The notes beneath the pieces are model-generated. The model did no database searches. It worked only from the letters and a program-made list of their open reading frames with translations, and was not told where the DNA came from. DNA of 64,000 bases from Gammaproteobacteria bacterium (GTDB taxonomy: Bacteria; Pseudomonadota; Gammaproteobacteria; Steroidobacterales; Woeseiaceae): the NCBI GenBank assembly GCA_024640305.1, contig JAHEFG010000006.1:48306-112305 (forward strand). The letters are read 5' to 3'. The translations under genes and the position numbers were made by a program. Shown here one piece after another: positions 28,407 through 38,442 of this stretch. Position 1 is the stretch's first letter. Each line of letters opens with the position of its first letter.

Positions 28407-29690
28407 ATGGCCGCACAAAACTACTCGGACGATCCGCGATTTATCAGCCGACTAACGCGGGAAACACTTGCTTTGGTGCTTGCGGGCGGGCGCGGCTCGC
28501 GACTCTACGAACTAACGAACTGGCGAGCGAAACCTGGACTGTATTTCGGTGGCAAATACCGAATCATCGACTTCCCGCTGTCCAACTGCATCAACTCGGG
28601 AATTCGCCGTATGGGTGTGCTGACTCAGTACAAAGCGCACTCGCTGATCCAGCATCTCGTGCACGGCTGGTCGTGGTTCCAGGCCGGAAGTCGCGAATTC
28701 GTCGAGATTCTGCCGGCGTCACAACGCGTCGGCGGCGAGTGGTATCGTGGTACTGCAGATGCCATTTACCAGAACCTGGACATAATTCGCACGCACGAAC
28801 CGAAATTTGTGCTGATCCTGTCCGGTGACCATATCTACAAGATGGACTATGGCCCGTTTCTGGCAGCTCATGCTGAGAAACAAGCCGACATGACGATTTG
28901 CTGTATCGAAGTGCCGCTGGAAGAGGCCGCCGGGCAGTTCGGTGTCATGACCGTCGACGAAACCGGTCGCATTATTGGTTTCGACGAGAAACCTGAGAAA
29001 CCCAACCCAATTCCGGGTAAACCCGGCCTGTGCCTGGCATCGATGGGTAATTACCTTTTCAATACCGATTTCCTGTACGAACAGGTCATCAAGGACGCCG
29101 ACACACCTGGAACGCAGCACGACTTTGGTCGTAATGTAATCCCGTCGATCATCGATGAATACCATGTCTATGCCTATGCTTTCCGCGACCCGGAAACAGA
29201 CGAGCAGGCTTATTGGCGCGATGTCGGCACGCTCGACGCTTACTGGGGAGCGAATATGGAGCTGGTATCGGTATCGCCACAGCTCAACCTGTACGACAAA
29301 AAGTGGCCCGTTTTTACGCATCAGGTTCAGTCGCCCCCGGCCAAGTTTGTATTTAACGAAGAAGACCGACGCGGTGTCGCCATACAGTCCATGGTATCCG
29401 GTGGCTGCCTGATTTCTGGCGCGAAAGTAACAAATTCATTGATGTTCTCGCGCTCTGCAGTCAAGTCATACAGCAGCATCGATCAAAGTGTTGTTCTGCC
29501 GGACGTAACCGTCGGGCGCCACTGCCGCATTACTCGCGCAATTGTCGATCGCGGCGCAGAAATTCCGGATGGCACGGTAATCGGCGAAGATCACGATGCA
29601 GATCGCGAACGTGGTTTCCGCGTGACCGAAAGTGGGCTGACACTTGTAACGCCCGACATGCTGGGTCAACAGTTACATTTCACGCGCTAA
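28407..29690 (+). CDS. glgC: glucose-1-phosphate adenylyltransferase
   Basis: 427 residues from the ATG at 28407; an earlier in-frame ATG at 28338 would add 23 residues. I prefer the shorter form because it matches the usual family length and begins just before the conserved [20 protein letters not shown]. Nucleotide-binding [55 protein letters not shown] and the C-terminal left-handed beta-helix segment ([18 protein letters not shown]) are all present. It makes ADP-glucose, the committed step of bacterial glycogen synthesis. The TAA stop is immediately followed, in the same frame, by the glgA reading frame (see findings). Confidence 0.95.
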   Translation: MAAQNYSDDPRFISRLTRETLALVLAGGRGSRLYELTNWRAKPGLYFGGKYRIIDFPLSNCINSGIRRMGVLTQYKAHSLIQHLVHGWSWFQAGSREFVEILPASQRVGGEWYRGTADAIYQNLDIIRTHEPKFVLILSGDHIYKMDYGPFLAAHAEKQADMTICCIEVPLEEAAGQFGVMTVDETGRIIGFDEKPEKPNPIPGKPGLCLASMGNYLFNTDFLYEQVIKDADTPGTQHDFGRNVIPSIIDEYHVYAYAFRDPETDEQAYWRDVGTLDAYWGANMELVSVSPQLNLYDKKWPVFTHQVQSPPAKFVFNEEDRRGVAIQSMVSGGCLISGAKVTNSLMFSRSAVKSYSSIDQSVVLPDVTVGRHCRITRAIVDRGAEIPDGTVIGEDHDADRERGFRVTESGLTLVTPDMLGQQLHFTR

Positions 29691-29705
29691 CGCAGGTCAG
29701 CTGAT

Positions 29706-31256
29706 ATCGGAACAAAGCACGTCATATTTATTGCCGCGGAAAACGGCTCGCTGCCAGGAGGAAAAGTCGGCGGCGTAGGCGACGTCGTGCGCGACCTGCC
29801 TGACGCCCTGTCGAGTATCGGGTGGAAGGCCACCGTCCTTACGCCAGCTTATGGCATGTTTCATCGACTGCCCGGTGCGCAGCAGGTCGGGACGATTGCA
29901 GCTGAATTTCGTGGCAAGACACAGACACTGCAGGTGTTTGAGATTCCGGGCAGCGAAGATAGCGTGCGCAACATTGCGTTTGAACACCCGTTCTTCTCAC
30001 CCGCCGGCCCCGGGGTAATTTACAGCGATGACTATCCCGATCGACCGTACGCCAGCGACGCCAGTAAATTCGCTTTTTTCTGCGCTGCGGCCGCCGCCTG
30101 GATTGATCAGCAAAAAGAATTGCCAGACATCGTGCATCTGCACGACTGGCACGCCGCCTTCTATTGCGTATTGCGTAGCTTTGCCGATTGTTTCGAGCAC
30201 CTGCGCGGCATACGCACGGTATTCACCATTCACAATCTTTCTTACCAGGGAATTCGCCCTATTTCCGGCGACGAGTCCTCGCTCGAGTCCTGGTTCCCTG
30301 ATCTGCGCTATACCTACTCAGCGATTCGCGATCCACATATTGCAGAATGCTTCAATCCTATGGCTGCGGCGATTCGCCTCGCGGACATTATCAGTACCGT
30401 ATCTCCGACCTATGCAACCGAGGTTTGTCGACCGAGTAACTACGAGCAGGGCTTTATTGGTGGAGAAGGTTTGGAAAAGGAACTCGATACTGCCAGCCAG
30501 GACAATCGTCTGATCGGAATCCTCAATGGTTGTGACTATCGACAGCCCGTCGGTCGTCGGCCAGGATGGCAACGACTGCTCAGCATGGCAACGGAGCAGG
30601 TGGACACGTGGCTGGCAGCGAACCCGTCATCGCGTATGCATGCTCTGGCCAAACGAAAATTGGCATCGCTTCCGAAACGACGGCCGAAAAACCTCCTGAC
30701 AAGCGTCGGCCGACTCGTGCGACAAAAAGCCGCCCTGTTTTTTGAAGAAATGCCCGATGGACGCGCCGCAATCGAACACGTTCTTGACGTCGTTGGCAAA
30801 GATGGCGTTTTTATCCTGCTCGGCAGTGGCGAACCTGAGTACGAGCAGCGTATGGTCGAGATCGCCGAATACGCCGATAATTTCCTGTTCCTCTGCGGCT
30901 TTTCCACAACGCTTGCAGATCCAATCTATCACGCCGGTGACCTGTTCCTGATGCCGTCGAGTTTCGAACCCTGCGGTATCAGTCAAATGCTCGCCATGCG
31001 ATTTGCACAACCTTGCGTTGTACATGGGGTTGGCGGTCTCAAGGACACCGTTGAGCACAAGCGCTCTGGATTCGTATTCGAAGGAAATACTTCACACGAA
31101 CAGGCCACCCACTTTATTGAAACAGTCCGGTCGGCACTAAACCTCAAAGCTAACGATCATGACCGCTGGCAAAGCATCTGTATTCGCGCAGCGTCCGAGC
31201 GCTTTAGCTGGAATGAGGCGGCTCGACAAACGGCAGAGAATCTTTATGAGCATTGA
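29706..31256 (+). CDS. glgA: glycogen synthase, start codon unresolved
   Basis: About 516 residues if read from an ATC at 29706. The GT5 N-terminus HVIFIAAENGSLPGGKVGGVGDV, split here by position 29718-29786, contains the KVGG motif that binds ADP-glucose. No in-frame ATG, GTG or TTG exists between the glgC stop (29688-29690) and a GTG at 29787, and that GTG would delete the KVGG motif. An AGGT sequence at 29695 gives reasonable spacing to the ATC. Candidate starts are therefore a rare ATC/ATA/ATT codon, CTG at 29751, read-through from glgC, or a base error. The rest is normal: LHDWHAAFYCVL, FTIHNLSYQG, STVSPTYATEV and the SSFEPCGISQMLAMRF nucleotide site. It elongates alpha-1,4-glucan from ADP-glucose. 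Confidence 0.85.
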   Translation: MGTKHVIFIAAENGSLPGGKVGGVGDVVRDLPDALSSIGWKATVLTPAYGMFHRLPGAQQVGTIAAEFRGKTQTLQVFEIPGSEDSVRNIAFEHPFFSPAGPGVIYSDDYPDRPYASDASKFAFFCAAAAAWIDQQKELPDIVHLHDWHAAFYCVLRSFADCFEHLRGIRTVFTIHNLSYQGIRPISGDESSLESWFPDLRYTYSAIRDPHIAECFNPMAAAIRLADIISTVSPTYATEVCRPSNYEQGFIGGEGLEKELDTASQDNRLIGILNGCDYRQPVGRRPGWQRLLSMATEQVDTWLAANPSSRMHALAKRKLASLPKRRPKNLLTSVGRLVRQKAALFFEEMPDGRAAIEHVLDVVGKDGVFILLGSGEPEYEQRMVEIAEYADNFLFLCGFSTTLADPIYHAGDLFLMPSSFEPCGISQMLAMRFAQPCVVHGVGGLKDTVEHKRSGFVFEGNTSHEQATHFIETVRSALNLKANDHDRWQSICIRAASERFSWNEAARQTAENLYEH

Positions 31257-33432
31257 TACCGACGTCAGGCGCAATGCCGAAGCCTTCGCCGCCCTCGCCG
31301 AGGGCCGCCATCGCGACCCGTTCGCTCTGCTGGGCATCCACAGGGCCGGGAAGTTGCGCGTCGTGCGGACCTTCCAACCGCAGGCAAAGCGGGTTGACCT
31401 TATCGATGTTGAAGGCAATCACCTTGCCGACATGCGAAAGGTGCACTCCCACGGACTATTCGTAGCAGCCATGCCGCCAAGAAAACGCCGCTACAGACTC
31501 CGGGTTACCTCACACGACGGTCAAATTGCAGACATTGAAGACGCTTATCAGTATCCGCAATCGCTCGGCGACATCGACCTGTATCTGCTTGGCGAAGGCT
31601 CGGACCAACAGATCTACAACAAACTTGGCGCGCAGGTCATTTCGCTTCTCGGAGCTCGGGGAACACGCTTTGCTGTCTGGGCGCCCAACGCGTCGCGCGT
31701 GAGTGTCGTCGGCGACTTCAATGACTGGGACGGTCGCCGTCATATTATGCGACTTCATCCGGCCAACGGCATTTGGGAAATTTTCCTTCCCGGCGTTTGC
31801 GGCGGCGCACGCTACAAGTTCGAAATGCTCGACAAACACGGCAAACTGCTACCGTTAAAAACGGATCCTTACGGCAATTATCATGAGCCCCCACCCGGCA
31901 ATGCCTCCATCGTTTACGAGAGCGACTATCGTTGGAAAGACACCGACTGGATCGGCAGGCGCAGTGTCGTTCCAGATCTCGACAAGCCAGTCAGTATTTA
32001 CGAAGTTCACCTCGGCTCATGGCGACGAAAGGCTGATGAGGGCAATCGTTATCTTACGTATCGGGAGCTCGCAGATGAACTCGTCGACTATGTTTCGGAT
32101 ATGGGCTTCACACACATAGAGCTGTTGCCGATTTCGGAACATCCGTTCGATGGCTCCTGGGGTTACCAGCCCATTGGCATGTTCGCCCCGACGCAGCGTT
32201 TCGGTAGTCCTGACGACTTTCGTTACTTAATCGACCGATGTCACAACGCCGGCATAGCAATCATCATCGATTGGGTTCCGGCACACTTTCCGAAAGATGA
32301 ACATGGCTTGCGACAATTTGACGGTACCGCTCTTTATGAGCATGAGGATCCTCGCAAAGGCGAACACGCGGACTGGGGCACGCTGATATTCAACTTCGGT
32401 CGTCGAGAAGTGGTCAACTATCTTATCGGCAGCGCGCTTTACTGGATTGATGAATTTCACATCGACGGCATTCGTGTCGACGCGGTTGCATCTATGCTCT
32501 ACCTGGACTACTCGCGGGAAGCGGATGAGTGGGTTCCGAACGAACACGGTGGCAATGAAAATCTCGAAGCTGTCGCGTTCTTACGCAAGCTCAATGCGGA
32601 GGTACACGCTCATGGGGCGACTTCGTTTGCAGAGGAATCTACTGCCTGGCCCGGGGTATCGCGCCCGGTTGACATGGGTGGTCTGGGGTTCACTTACAAA
32701 TGGAACATGGGCTGGATGAACGACACATTGTCGTATATGTGCGAAGAGACTATTCATCGCAAACACCACCATGACAAGATGACCTTCGGGCTCGTCTACG
32801 CATTCAATGAGAATTTTGTCCTGCCACTGTCACACGACGAGGTTGTGCATGGCAAGCGCTCCCTGCTAGGGCGAATGCCCGGTGATGAGTGGCAGCGGTT
32901 CGCAAACCTTCGCGCCTACTACGCCAACATGTACGCCCACCCGGGCAAGAAACTGATGTTCATGGGCGGCGAAATCGCACAAGGCCAGGAATGGAGTCAC
33001 GATCGATCACTGGACTGGCATCTGTTGGAGTATAAAAACCACAGCGGCGTGCAGAGCCTGGTTCGAGATTTGAATCACGTATACGTGCGAACCCCGGCGC
33101 TCCATGAAATCGACTTTTCGAGCGAAGGTTTCGAGTGGATAGACTGGGATGATCGCAACAACAGCGTTTTGTCGTGGATTCGCCGCGACAGGTCTGGCGG
33201 GCACGTAATTTGTATTTCGAACTTTACACCCGTCACTCGCCACGATTACCGAATCGGTGTCCCCGAGAGAAACCCTCTTAAAGAAATCATAAACACTGAC
33301 GCGGAGAAATACGGCGGCAGTGGAATTGGCAATGGTGTTATCACGCCCAGCGAGCAGGAACATTATGGCAAACCGTTTTCGGCATGCCTTACGCTGCCAC
33401 CGCTTGCCACACTCATACTATTACCTGAATAA
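31246..33432 (+). CDS. glgB: 1,4-alpha-glucan branching enzyme
   Basis: 728 residues from the ATG at 31246, overlapping the end of glgA by 11 nt; the longer frame to 31159 is shadow sequence. Two N-terminal carbohydrate-binding-like beta domains (RHRDPFALLGIHRAG; GTRFAVWAPNASRVSVVGDFNDWDG across residues about 150-170) precede the GH13 barrel: YEVHLGSWRR, ELLPISEHPFDGSWGYQP, nucleophile Asp in GIRVDAVASMLY, acid Glu in TSFAEESTAW, and PLSHDEVVHGK. It introduces alpha-1,6 branches into glycogen. Translational coupling with glgA fits coordinated synthesis and branching. Confidence 0.96.
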   Translation: MSIDTDVRRNAEAFAALAEGRHRDPFALLGIHRAGKLRVVRTFQPQAKRVDLIDVEGNHLADMRKVHSHGLFVAAMPPRKRRYRLRVTSHDGQIADIEDAYQYPQSLGDIDLYLLGEGSDQQIYNKLGAQVISLLGARGTRFAVWAPNASRVSVVGDFNDWDGRRHIMRLHPANGIWEIFLPGVCGGARYKFEMLDKHGKLLPLKTDPYGNYHEPPPGNASIVYESDYRWKDTDWIGRRSVVPDLDKPVSIYEVHLGSWRRKADEGNRYLTYRELADELVDYVSDMGFTHIELLPISEHPFDGSWGYQPIGMFAPTQRFGSPDDFRYLIDRCHNAGIAIIIDWVPAHFPKDEHGLRQFDGTALYEHEDPRKGEHADWGTLIFNFGRREVVNYLIGSALYWIDEFHIDGIRVDAVASMLYLDYSREADEWVPNEHGGNENLEAVAFLRKLNAEVHAHGATSFAEESTAWPGVSRPVDMGGLGFTYKWNMGWMNDTLSYMCEETIHRKHHHDKMTFGLVYAFNENFVLPLSHDEVVHGKRSLLGRMPGDEWQRFANLRAYYANMYAHPGKKLMFMGGEIAQGQEWSHDRSLDWHLLEYKNHSGVQSLVRDLNHVYVRTPALHEIDFSSEGFEWIDWDDRNNSVLSWIRRDRSGGHVICISNFTPVTRHDYRIGVPERNPLKEIINTDAEKYGGSGIGNGVITPSEQEHYGKPFSACLTLPPLATLILLPE

Positions 33433-33458
33433 TCAGAAACCCTGACGGAGCCCGATGA

Positions 33459-35966
33459 ATGTCTGCACGATCTGACGAAACAGTGGGAGTTGGTGAACTC
33501 GAGTTATTACAGGCACCTGACCTGCCGATGACTTCTGACGCCATTCTCAAAGACTTCACACACTACTTCGGGCGTATGCTCGGCAGACGCACTGTGCGTA
33601 CGAAGTCGCCTTTTCTCTATCAGGCAGTTGTCTACGCAGCGCGCGATCGAATCATGGAGCGCTGGGGCAGCACACACAAAGCCATCGAACGCGAAGATAA
33701 TCGTCGCGTAAGTTACCTTTCGCTTGAGTTCCTCATGGGCCGCTTGTTGCGAAACGCTCTTTTGAATCTCGGTATTGAACATGAGACCTCCGAAGCCCTG
33801 CAGCGCATTGGCCTCGATCTGGAGGACGTTTACGATCGCGAGCATGACGCCGGTTTGGGCAACGGCGGGCTAGGCCGCCTGGCTGCATGCTTCCTCGACA
33901 GTTGCGCGACACTTGCGTTGCCCGTGATTGGCTACGGTATCCGCTATCAATACGGCATGTTTCGCCAACGCATAGAAAATGGATACCAGCACGAGGAACC
34001 GGATTCGTGGTTGCGTGAAGGCTTTCCCTGGGAGATCGAGAGGATTGAGTTCAAACAGACTATAAAATTCGGCGGCCACACGTCAGTTTTCAAAGACGCA
34101 AAGGGTATTAAGCATCATCGGTGGACTGATACTCAGGATGTCCTCGCGATTCCATACGACGTGCCTATCCCCGGATACAAGAATGGCATCGTCAACACAT
34201 TGCGACTTTGGTCGGCAGAGGCAACCGACGAATTCGACCTTGACGAGTTTAACGCTGGTAGTTACACGGATGCAGTAGCGTCCAAGAACCTCGCCGAAAA
34301 CATAACGATGGTTCTATACCCGAACACTGCCACCGAGGGTGGTCACGAGCTGCGCCTGAGACAGCAATACTTCCTTGCATCTGCCAGCCTTCAGGATGCG
34401 CTGCGCTATTTCACCTACCATCACGGAAACGACGTCAGGCTGTTTGCCGAGAAGAACTGCATGCAGCTGAACGACACGCATCCCGCGATTGCAGTCCCCG
34501 AACTCATGCGACTTCTTCTCGACGAGTTTGGTCTCGAGTGGGACGAAGCATGGAAAATCACAAGCAATACCATGGCTTACACCAACCACACACTGCTTCC
34601 TGAGGCGCTGGAGATGTGGCCTGTTGCGATGTTCCGCCGGCTATTGCCACGCCTTCTCGATATCATTTATGAGATCAATGCTCGCTTCATCACTGAGATC
34701 GGCCGCCGTTGGCCGGGCGACAACGATCGTATACAGCGTATGTCGCTTATCCAGGAAGGCCACGAACCGATGATTCGAATGTCCTACCTTGCGATTGCAG
34801 GCAGCTTCTCCGTCAATGGCGTGGCCGCTTTGCATTCAGAATTACTGAAGGAAGGGCTGTTCCGAGATTTCGCCGAGTTATGGCCAGAAAAGTTCAACAA
34901 CAAGACGAATGGTGTCACTCAGAGGCGCTGGTTGGCGGCATGCAACCCTGCCCTGGCGAAGCTTATTTCGGACAAGATCGGGTCGGGCTGGGTAACGGAT
35001 TTATCAGAACTTAGTAAGCTCAGGAAGTTCGTGGATGATGAAGCCTTCCACGACGAATGGCGCGCTATAAAACTCGCCAACAAAGTGCAACTGGCGCAAG
35101 ACATCGAGCAGAAGACCGGCCTCTCTGTTCCAACCAGTATGTTGTTCGACGTACAGGTGAAGCGTATTCATGAGTACAAACGGCAACTGCTGAATCTTCT
35201 GCACGCGATTCATCTTTACGATCGTATCCGTCGAGGTGACGGTGACGACATTGTGCCGCGCGCAATAATTATCGGCGGCAAGGCCGCGCCGGGCTACGAA
35301 ATGGCAAAGGGCGTCATTAAATGCATCAACAATGTCGCTCGTATCATAAATACCGACCCGGCAATGAAGGATCGCCTGCGACTCATCTTTTATCCCGACT
35401 ACAACGTGTCAGCGATGGAATTAATCTGCCCGGCGGCGGAATTATCCGAACAAATCTCGACAGCCGGTAAGGAAGCCTCCGGAACCGGCAACATGAAGTT
35501 CATGATGAATGGCGCAATCACTATAGGTACGCTCGACGGTGCAAACGTGGAGATTCGTGAAGCGGTCGGCGAGGAGAATTTCTTCCTTTTCGGCCTGACA
35601 GTTGATGAGATCAGGGAACGTCGTGGCCGATATGACCCACAGGCGATCATTGAAGCGGACGAGGATCTCAAGCGTGTCATGCACCTTATTGAGAGCGGCC
35701 ATTTTAATCCTTTCGAAAACGGAGTATTCGACGCGGTAGCGCAGTCAATTCGTGAGCCCGCGGATCTCTGGATGACCGCGGCTGACTTCCGCAGCTTTGT
35801 TGACGCCCAGGCGCAGGCGGCGCAAGCGTATCGGAACCAGGATCATTGGACGAGGATGAGCATCCTGAACACGGCGTGTTCAGGAAGGTTTTCGACTGAC
35901 CGCACGATGCGAGATTACAACGAAGACATCTGGAAACTCGACGCAATTAAGCTCAATCGCGAATGA
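33459..35966 (+). CDS. glgP: glycogen phosphorylase
   Basis: 835 residues, typical length. VSYLSLEFLMGRLLRNALLN, GLGNGGLGRLAACFLDS and IRYQYGMFRQ mark the N-terminal half; QLNDTHPAIAVPELMR, TNHTLLPEALE and the pyridoxal-phosphate Lys in GTGNMKFMMNGA mark the C-terminal half. It releases glucose 1-phosphate from non-reducing ends of glycogen. It starts 26 nt after glgB and its stop overlaps the glgX start (ATGA-type), so synthesis and breakdown enzymes are in one unit. No sign of eukaryote-like phosphorylation control is seen. Confidence 0.96.
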   Translation: MSARSDETVGVGELELLQAPDLPMTSDAILKDFTHYFGRMLGRRTVRTKSPFLYQAVVYAARDRIMERWGSTHKAIEREDNRRVSYLSLEFLMGRLLRNALLNLGIEHETSEALQRIGLDLEDVYDREHDAGLGNGGLGRLAACFLDSCATLALPVIGYGIRYQYGMFRQRIENGYQHEEPDSWLREGFPWEIERIEFKQTIKFGGHTSVFKDAKGIKHHRWTDTQDVLAIPYDVPIPGYKNGIVNTLRLWSAEATDEFDLDEFNAGSYTDAVASKNLAENITMVLYPNTATEGGHELRLRQQYFLASASLQDALRYFTYHHGNDVRLFAEKNCMQLNDTHPAIAVPELMRLLLDEFGLEWDEAWKITSNTMAYTNHTLLPEALEMWPVAMFRRLLPRLLDIIYEINARFITEIGRRWPGDNDRIQRMSLIQEGHEPMIRMSYLAIAGSFSVNGVAALHSELLKEGLFRDFAELWPEKFNNKTNGVTQRRWLAACNPALAKLISDKIGSGWVTDLSELSKLRKFVDDEAFHDEWRAIKLANKVQLAQDIEQKTGLSVPTSMLFDVQVKRIHEYKRQLLNLLHAIHLYDRIRRGDGDDIVPRAIIIGGKAAPGYEMAKGVIKCINNVARIINTDPAMKDRLRLIFYPDYNVSAMELICPAAELSEQISTAGKEASGTGNMKFMMNGAITIGTLDGANVEIREAVGEENFFLFGLTVDEIRERRGRYDPQAIIEADEDLKRVMHLIESGHFNPFENGVFDAVAQSIREPADLWMTAADFRSFVDAQAQAAQAYRNQDHWTRMSILNTACSGRFSTDRTMRDYNEDIWKLDAIKLNRE

Positions 35967-37963
35967 TAGAGGCAGGTAGTCCAACGCCACTCGGTAGTCT
36001 GGCCGATACCGAAGGCACTAATTTCGCGGTTTTTTCGTCCGTAGCCGACGGCGTCGAGTTGTGCCTGTTCGATGCGAACGGTAATGCGACGCAGAGTCAC
36101 CAACTTAGCAAGGGCACAGACGACGTTTGGCATGGCTACCTGCCAGGTTGTGGCACCGGGCAGCTTTATGGCTATCGCGTGCACGGACCGTACGAGCCCG
36201 AAAAGGGCCTTCGCTGCAACCCGACCAATCTCCTTATCGATCCCTATGCGCGCGCCATACAAGGTGAGCTCGTCCGAAACGAGGCCGTGCACGACGAAAA
36301 CGCTCACGACAGCGCAGCTTTCGTACCTAAGAGTATGGTTATTGCCGATAGTCAGGCCCACCGATTCAGTCGACCTCAGATACCGTGGTCGGAGGCTATT
36401 TTTTACGAGGCAAACGTGCGCGGATATACGATGCGCCACCCTGCGATCAACGCATCAGATCGCGGTACGTTTAACGCCATGCGTAACAAGGAGGTACTTG
36501 CATACCTCAAGGCGCTTGGCGTTACGTCTCTTGAGCTGATGCCTGTTCACGATTTCATTGATGAATACCACCTTGTAAGTAATGGCCTCAGAAACTTCTG
36601 GGGCTACAACACGCTGGCGTTTTTCGCGCCGAGCCAGCGCTACGCAATTGCGAACCCGATCGCGGAGTTTCGCGATATGGTGCGCGATATTCACGAAGCC
36701 GGGATCGAGGTCATTTTGGATGTGGTCTACAACCACACGGCCGAGAGCGACGGGCGCGGCCCTTCGCTGTCTTTTCGCGGTCTCGACAACCTTGCCTATT
36801 ACCGCACAGAGCCTGATCGTGCAGATGTATACGTAAACGATACCGGTTGCGGCAATACACTCAATACTGACCACCCTCGCGTACAGCAACTAATTCTGGA
36901 TAGCCTCCGCTACTGGCACCGTGACATGGGTGTGGACGGTTTCCGCTTCGATCTCGCGCCGGTACTTGGCCGTCACGATCGTGGTTTTTCTCCGAACCAT
37001 GATTTACTCGCGGCCATTTCGAACGACGCACAATTGCTCGATGCGAAGCTCATCGCGGAGCCCTGGGATCCTGGCCCGGGTGGATACCAACTTGGGCAGT
37101 TTCCTCGGCGCTGGGCCGAATGGAACGATCTGTATCGCGACGACGTGCGACGTTTCTGGCGTGGTGACGACGATTCCAGTGGCGGGCTTGCACGACGTTT
37201 GCACGGTTCGTCCGAAGTATTTGAGCATAATGGTCGATCGCCGTTTACCAGCCTCAATTTCATCGCCAGCCACGACGGCTTCACGCTAGCCGACGTTGTC
37301 AGCTACGAGCAAAAACACAATGACGCGAACGGCGAGAACAGCCGAGATGGTCATTCTCATAACTATAGTCGTAACTACGGAGTGGAAGGGCCTTCCAGCG
37401 ATCAGGCGATCGTCGAACTGCGGCGGCAACAACGCCTCAATATGATGGCAACGCTATTGTTGTCTCAGGGAACGCCCATGCTGCTGGCCGGTGATGAATT
37501 TGGACATTCACAACAGGGTAATAACAATGCGTATGCGCAAGACAATGACATCGGCTGGCTTGACTGGTCAGGCCTGGAACAGGATCCGGACTTCGCTTCG
37601 CAAGTTCGGAAACTCATAGAGCTACGCAAGCAGACGCCGCTTCTGAGACTGGAACAATACCTGCATGGACGCCTCGAGACCGACATGGGCATTTTGGAAA
37701 TCAGCTGGCTGACACCGGACGGCAAGCCCAAGACTGACGAAGCCTGGGAGAACGGCAGGGCATTCTGCATGTTGATTTCCAGCTCTGGTACAGATGGGGA
37801 AGCGTCGGTAGCGGTTCTTGTTAACGGCACCGATACTGAGTGTAACTTTAGTTTGCCGTCACTCGGCGAGTGGCGGTTGGCGTTTTCGACGTCCGATTAC
37901 AAACGACCTGCAACATCGCTACTTGCTTTGTCAATTGCGTTGTTGCTCTGCGATGACGCCTAG
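35963..37963 (+). CDS. glgX: glycogen debranching enzyme (isoamylase type)
   Basis: 666 residues. An N-terminal CBM48-like domain (PLGSLADTEGTNFAVFSSVA; GYRVHGPYEPEKGLRCNP) precedes the GH13 barrel with VILDVVYNHTAESD, nucleophile in GVDGFRFDLAPVLGR, acid in LIAEPWDPGPGGY, and FIASHDGFTLADVVSY. GlgX hydrolyses alpha-1,6 branches of phosphorylase-limit glycogen, giving maltotetraose-like products for MalQ. The start overlaps the glgP stop by 4 nt. It is the last gene of the glycogen block; the next gene is convergent. Confidence 0.95.
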   Translation: MIEAGSPTPLGSLADTEGTNFAVFSSVADGVELCLFDANGNATQSHQLSKGTDDVWHGYLPGCGTGQLYGYRVHGPYEPEKGLRCNPTNLLIDPYARAIQGELVRNEAVHDENAHDSAAFVPKSMVIADSQAHRFSRPQIPWSEAIFYEANVRGYTMRHPAINASDRGTFNAMRNKEVLAYLKALGVTSLELMPVHDFIDEYHLVSNGLRNFWGYNTLAFFAPSQRYAIANPIAEFRDMVRDIHEAGIEVILDVVYNHTAESDGRGPSLSFRGLDNLAYYRTEPDRADVYVNDTGCGNTLNTDHPRVQQLILDSLRYWHRDMGVDGFRFDLAPVLGRHDRGFSPNHDLLAAISNDAQLLDAKLIAEPWDPGPGGYQLGQFPRRWAEWNDLYRDDVRRFWRGDDDSSGGLARRLHGSSEVFEHNGRSPFTSLNFIASHDGFTLADVVSYEQKHNDANGENSRDGHSHNYSRNYGVEGPSSDQAIVELRRQQRLNMMATLLLSQGTPMLLAGDEFGHSQQGNNNAYAQDNDIGWLDWSGLEQDPDFASQVRKLIELRKQTPLLRLEQYLHGRLETDMGILEISWLTPDGKPKTDEAWENGRAFCMLISSSGTDGEASVAVLVNGTDTECNFSLPSLGEWRLAFSTSDYKRPATSLLALSIALLLCDDA

Positions 37964-38074
37964 TTTCAGGCCATTAATGGCGATAGCGTCTTTCCGTTGC
38001 GGCAATCGCGGCACTCTGCTGCCATGTTGGTTTCGCAAGAGCCGACAAAACTGCGTTACAAGAGACAGGCGTAA

Positions 38075-38314
38075 CTAGTATTTCCTGTAACACATGCAAT
38101 GTTCGACGGCACCTTCGTCAATACAGACGCGGAGCTCATCTTGCGGACATTTCGGAAGGTCTTCTCCCATCTGCGTTCGCCTGACTTTCTCCCGAAGTTC
38201 GACGGCCGACCAATCACCGGTAACCAGTGCCTGTTGCTCCAGTTCCTCAAGAGGTGTCGCAGGCGCGCAAGCGCCTAATATGCTCAAGACAAAGATGCTG
38301 ATTGCCATTTTCAT
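38075..38314 (-). CDS. small lipoprotein, unknown function
   Basis: 79 residues from the ATG at 38314 (a TTG two codons upstream is possible). The N-terminus MKMAISIFVLSILGACAPAT is a good lipoprotein signal with LGAC lipobox. The mature part is short and acidic, with a TPLEELEQQALVTGDWSAVE segment and four Cys residues near the C-terminus (CPQD, CIDE, CMCYRKY) which could form disulfides. A weak GGAA ribosome-binding site precedes. No function recognised. It is convergent with glgX. Confidence 0.7.
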   Translation of the reverse strand: MKMAISIFVLSILGACAPATPLEELEQQALVTGDWSAVELREKVRRTQMGEDLPKCPQDELRVCIDEGAVEHCMCYRKY

Positions 38315-38375
38315 TTCCAATTTTGACAGCCGACTCCACTATTTGTTCAGCAAACATTTGCTATGTAAAAAATAT

Positions 38376-38404
38376 TTGACATCACTCAGAATTGCCCTTA
38401 TTCT
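38376..38404 (+). promoter_or_regulatory. sigma-70-type promoter for the membrane protein/XRE pair
   Basis: TTGACA at 38376-38381, a 17-nt spacer and TATTCT at 38399-38404, about 40 nt before the ATG at 38443 in an AT-rich stretch. The -35 is perfect and the -10 matches 4 of 6. Confidence 0.55.
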
Positions 38405-38442
38405 CTGATGTTAATAATCTTTGACATTTCGGAGTTAGAAAA

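Noticed and set aside
29787..31256. GTG 29787 as the glgA start
   Set aside because: It would remove the KVGG substrate-binding motif and the first beta strand, which are encoded just upstream in frame.
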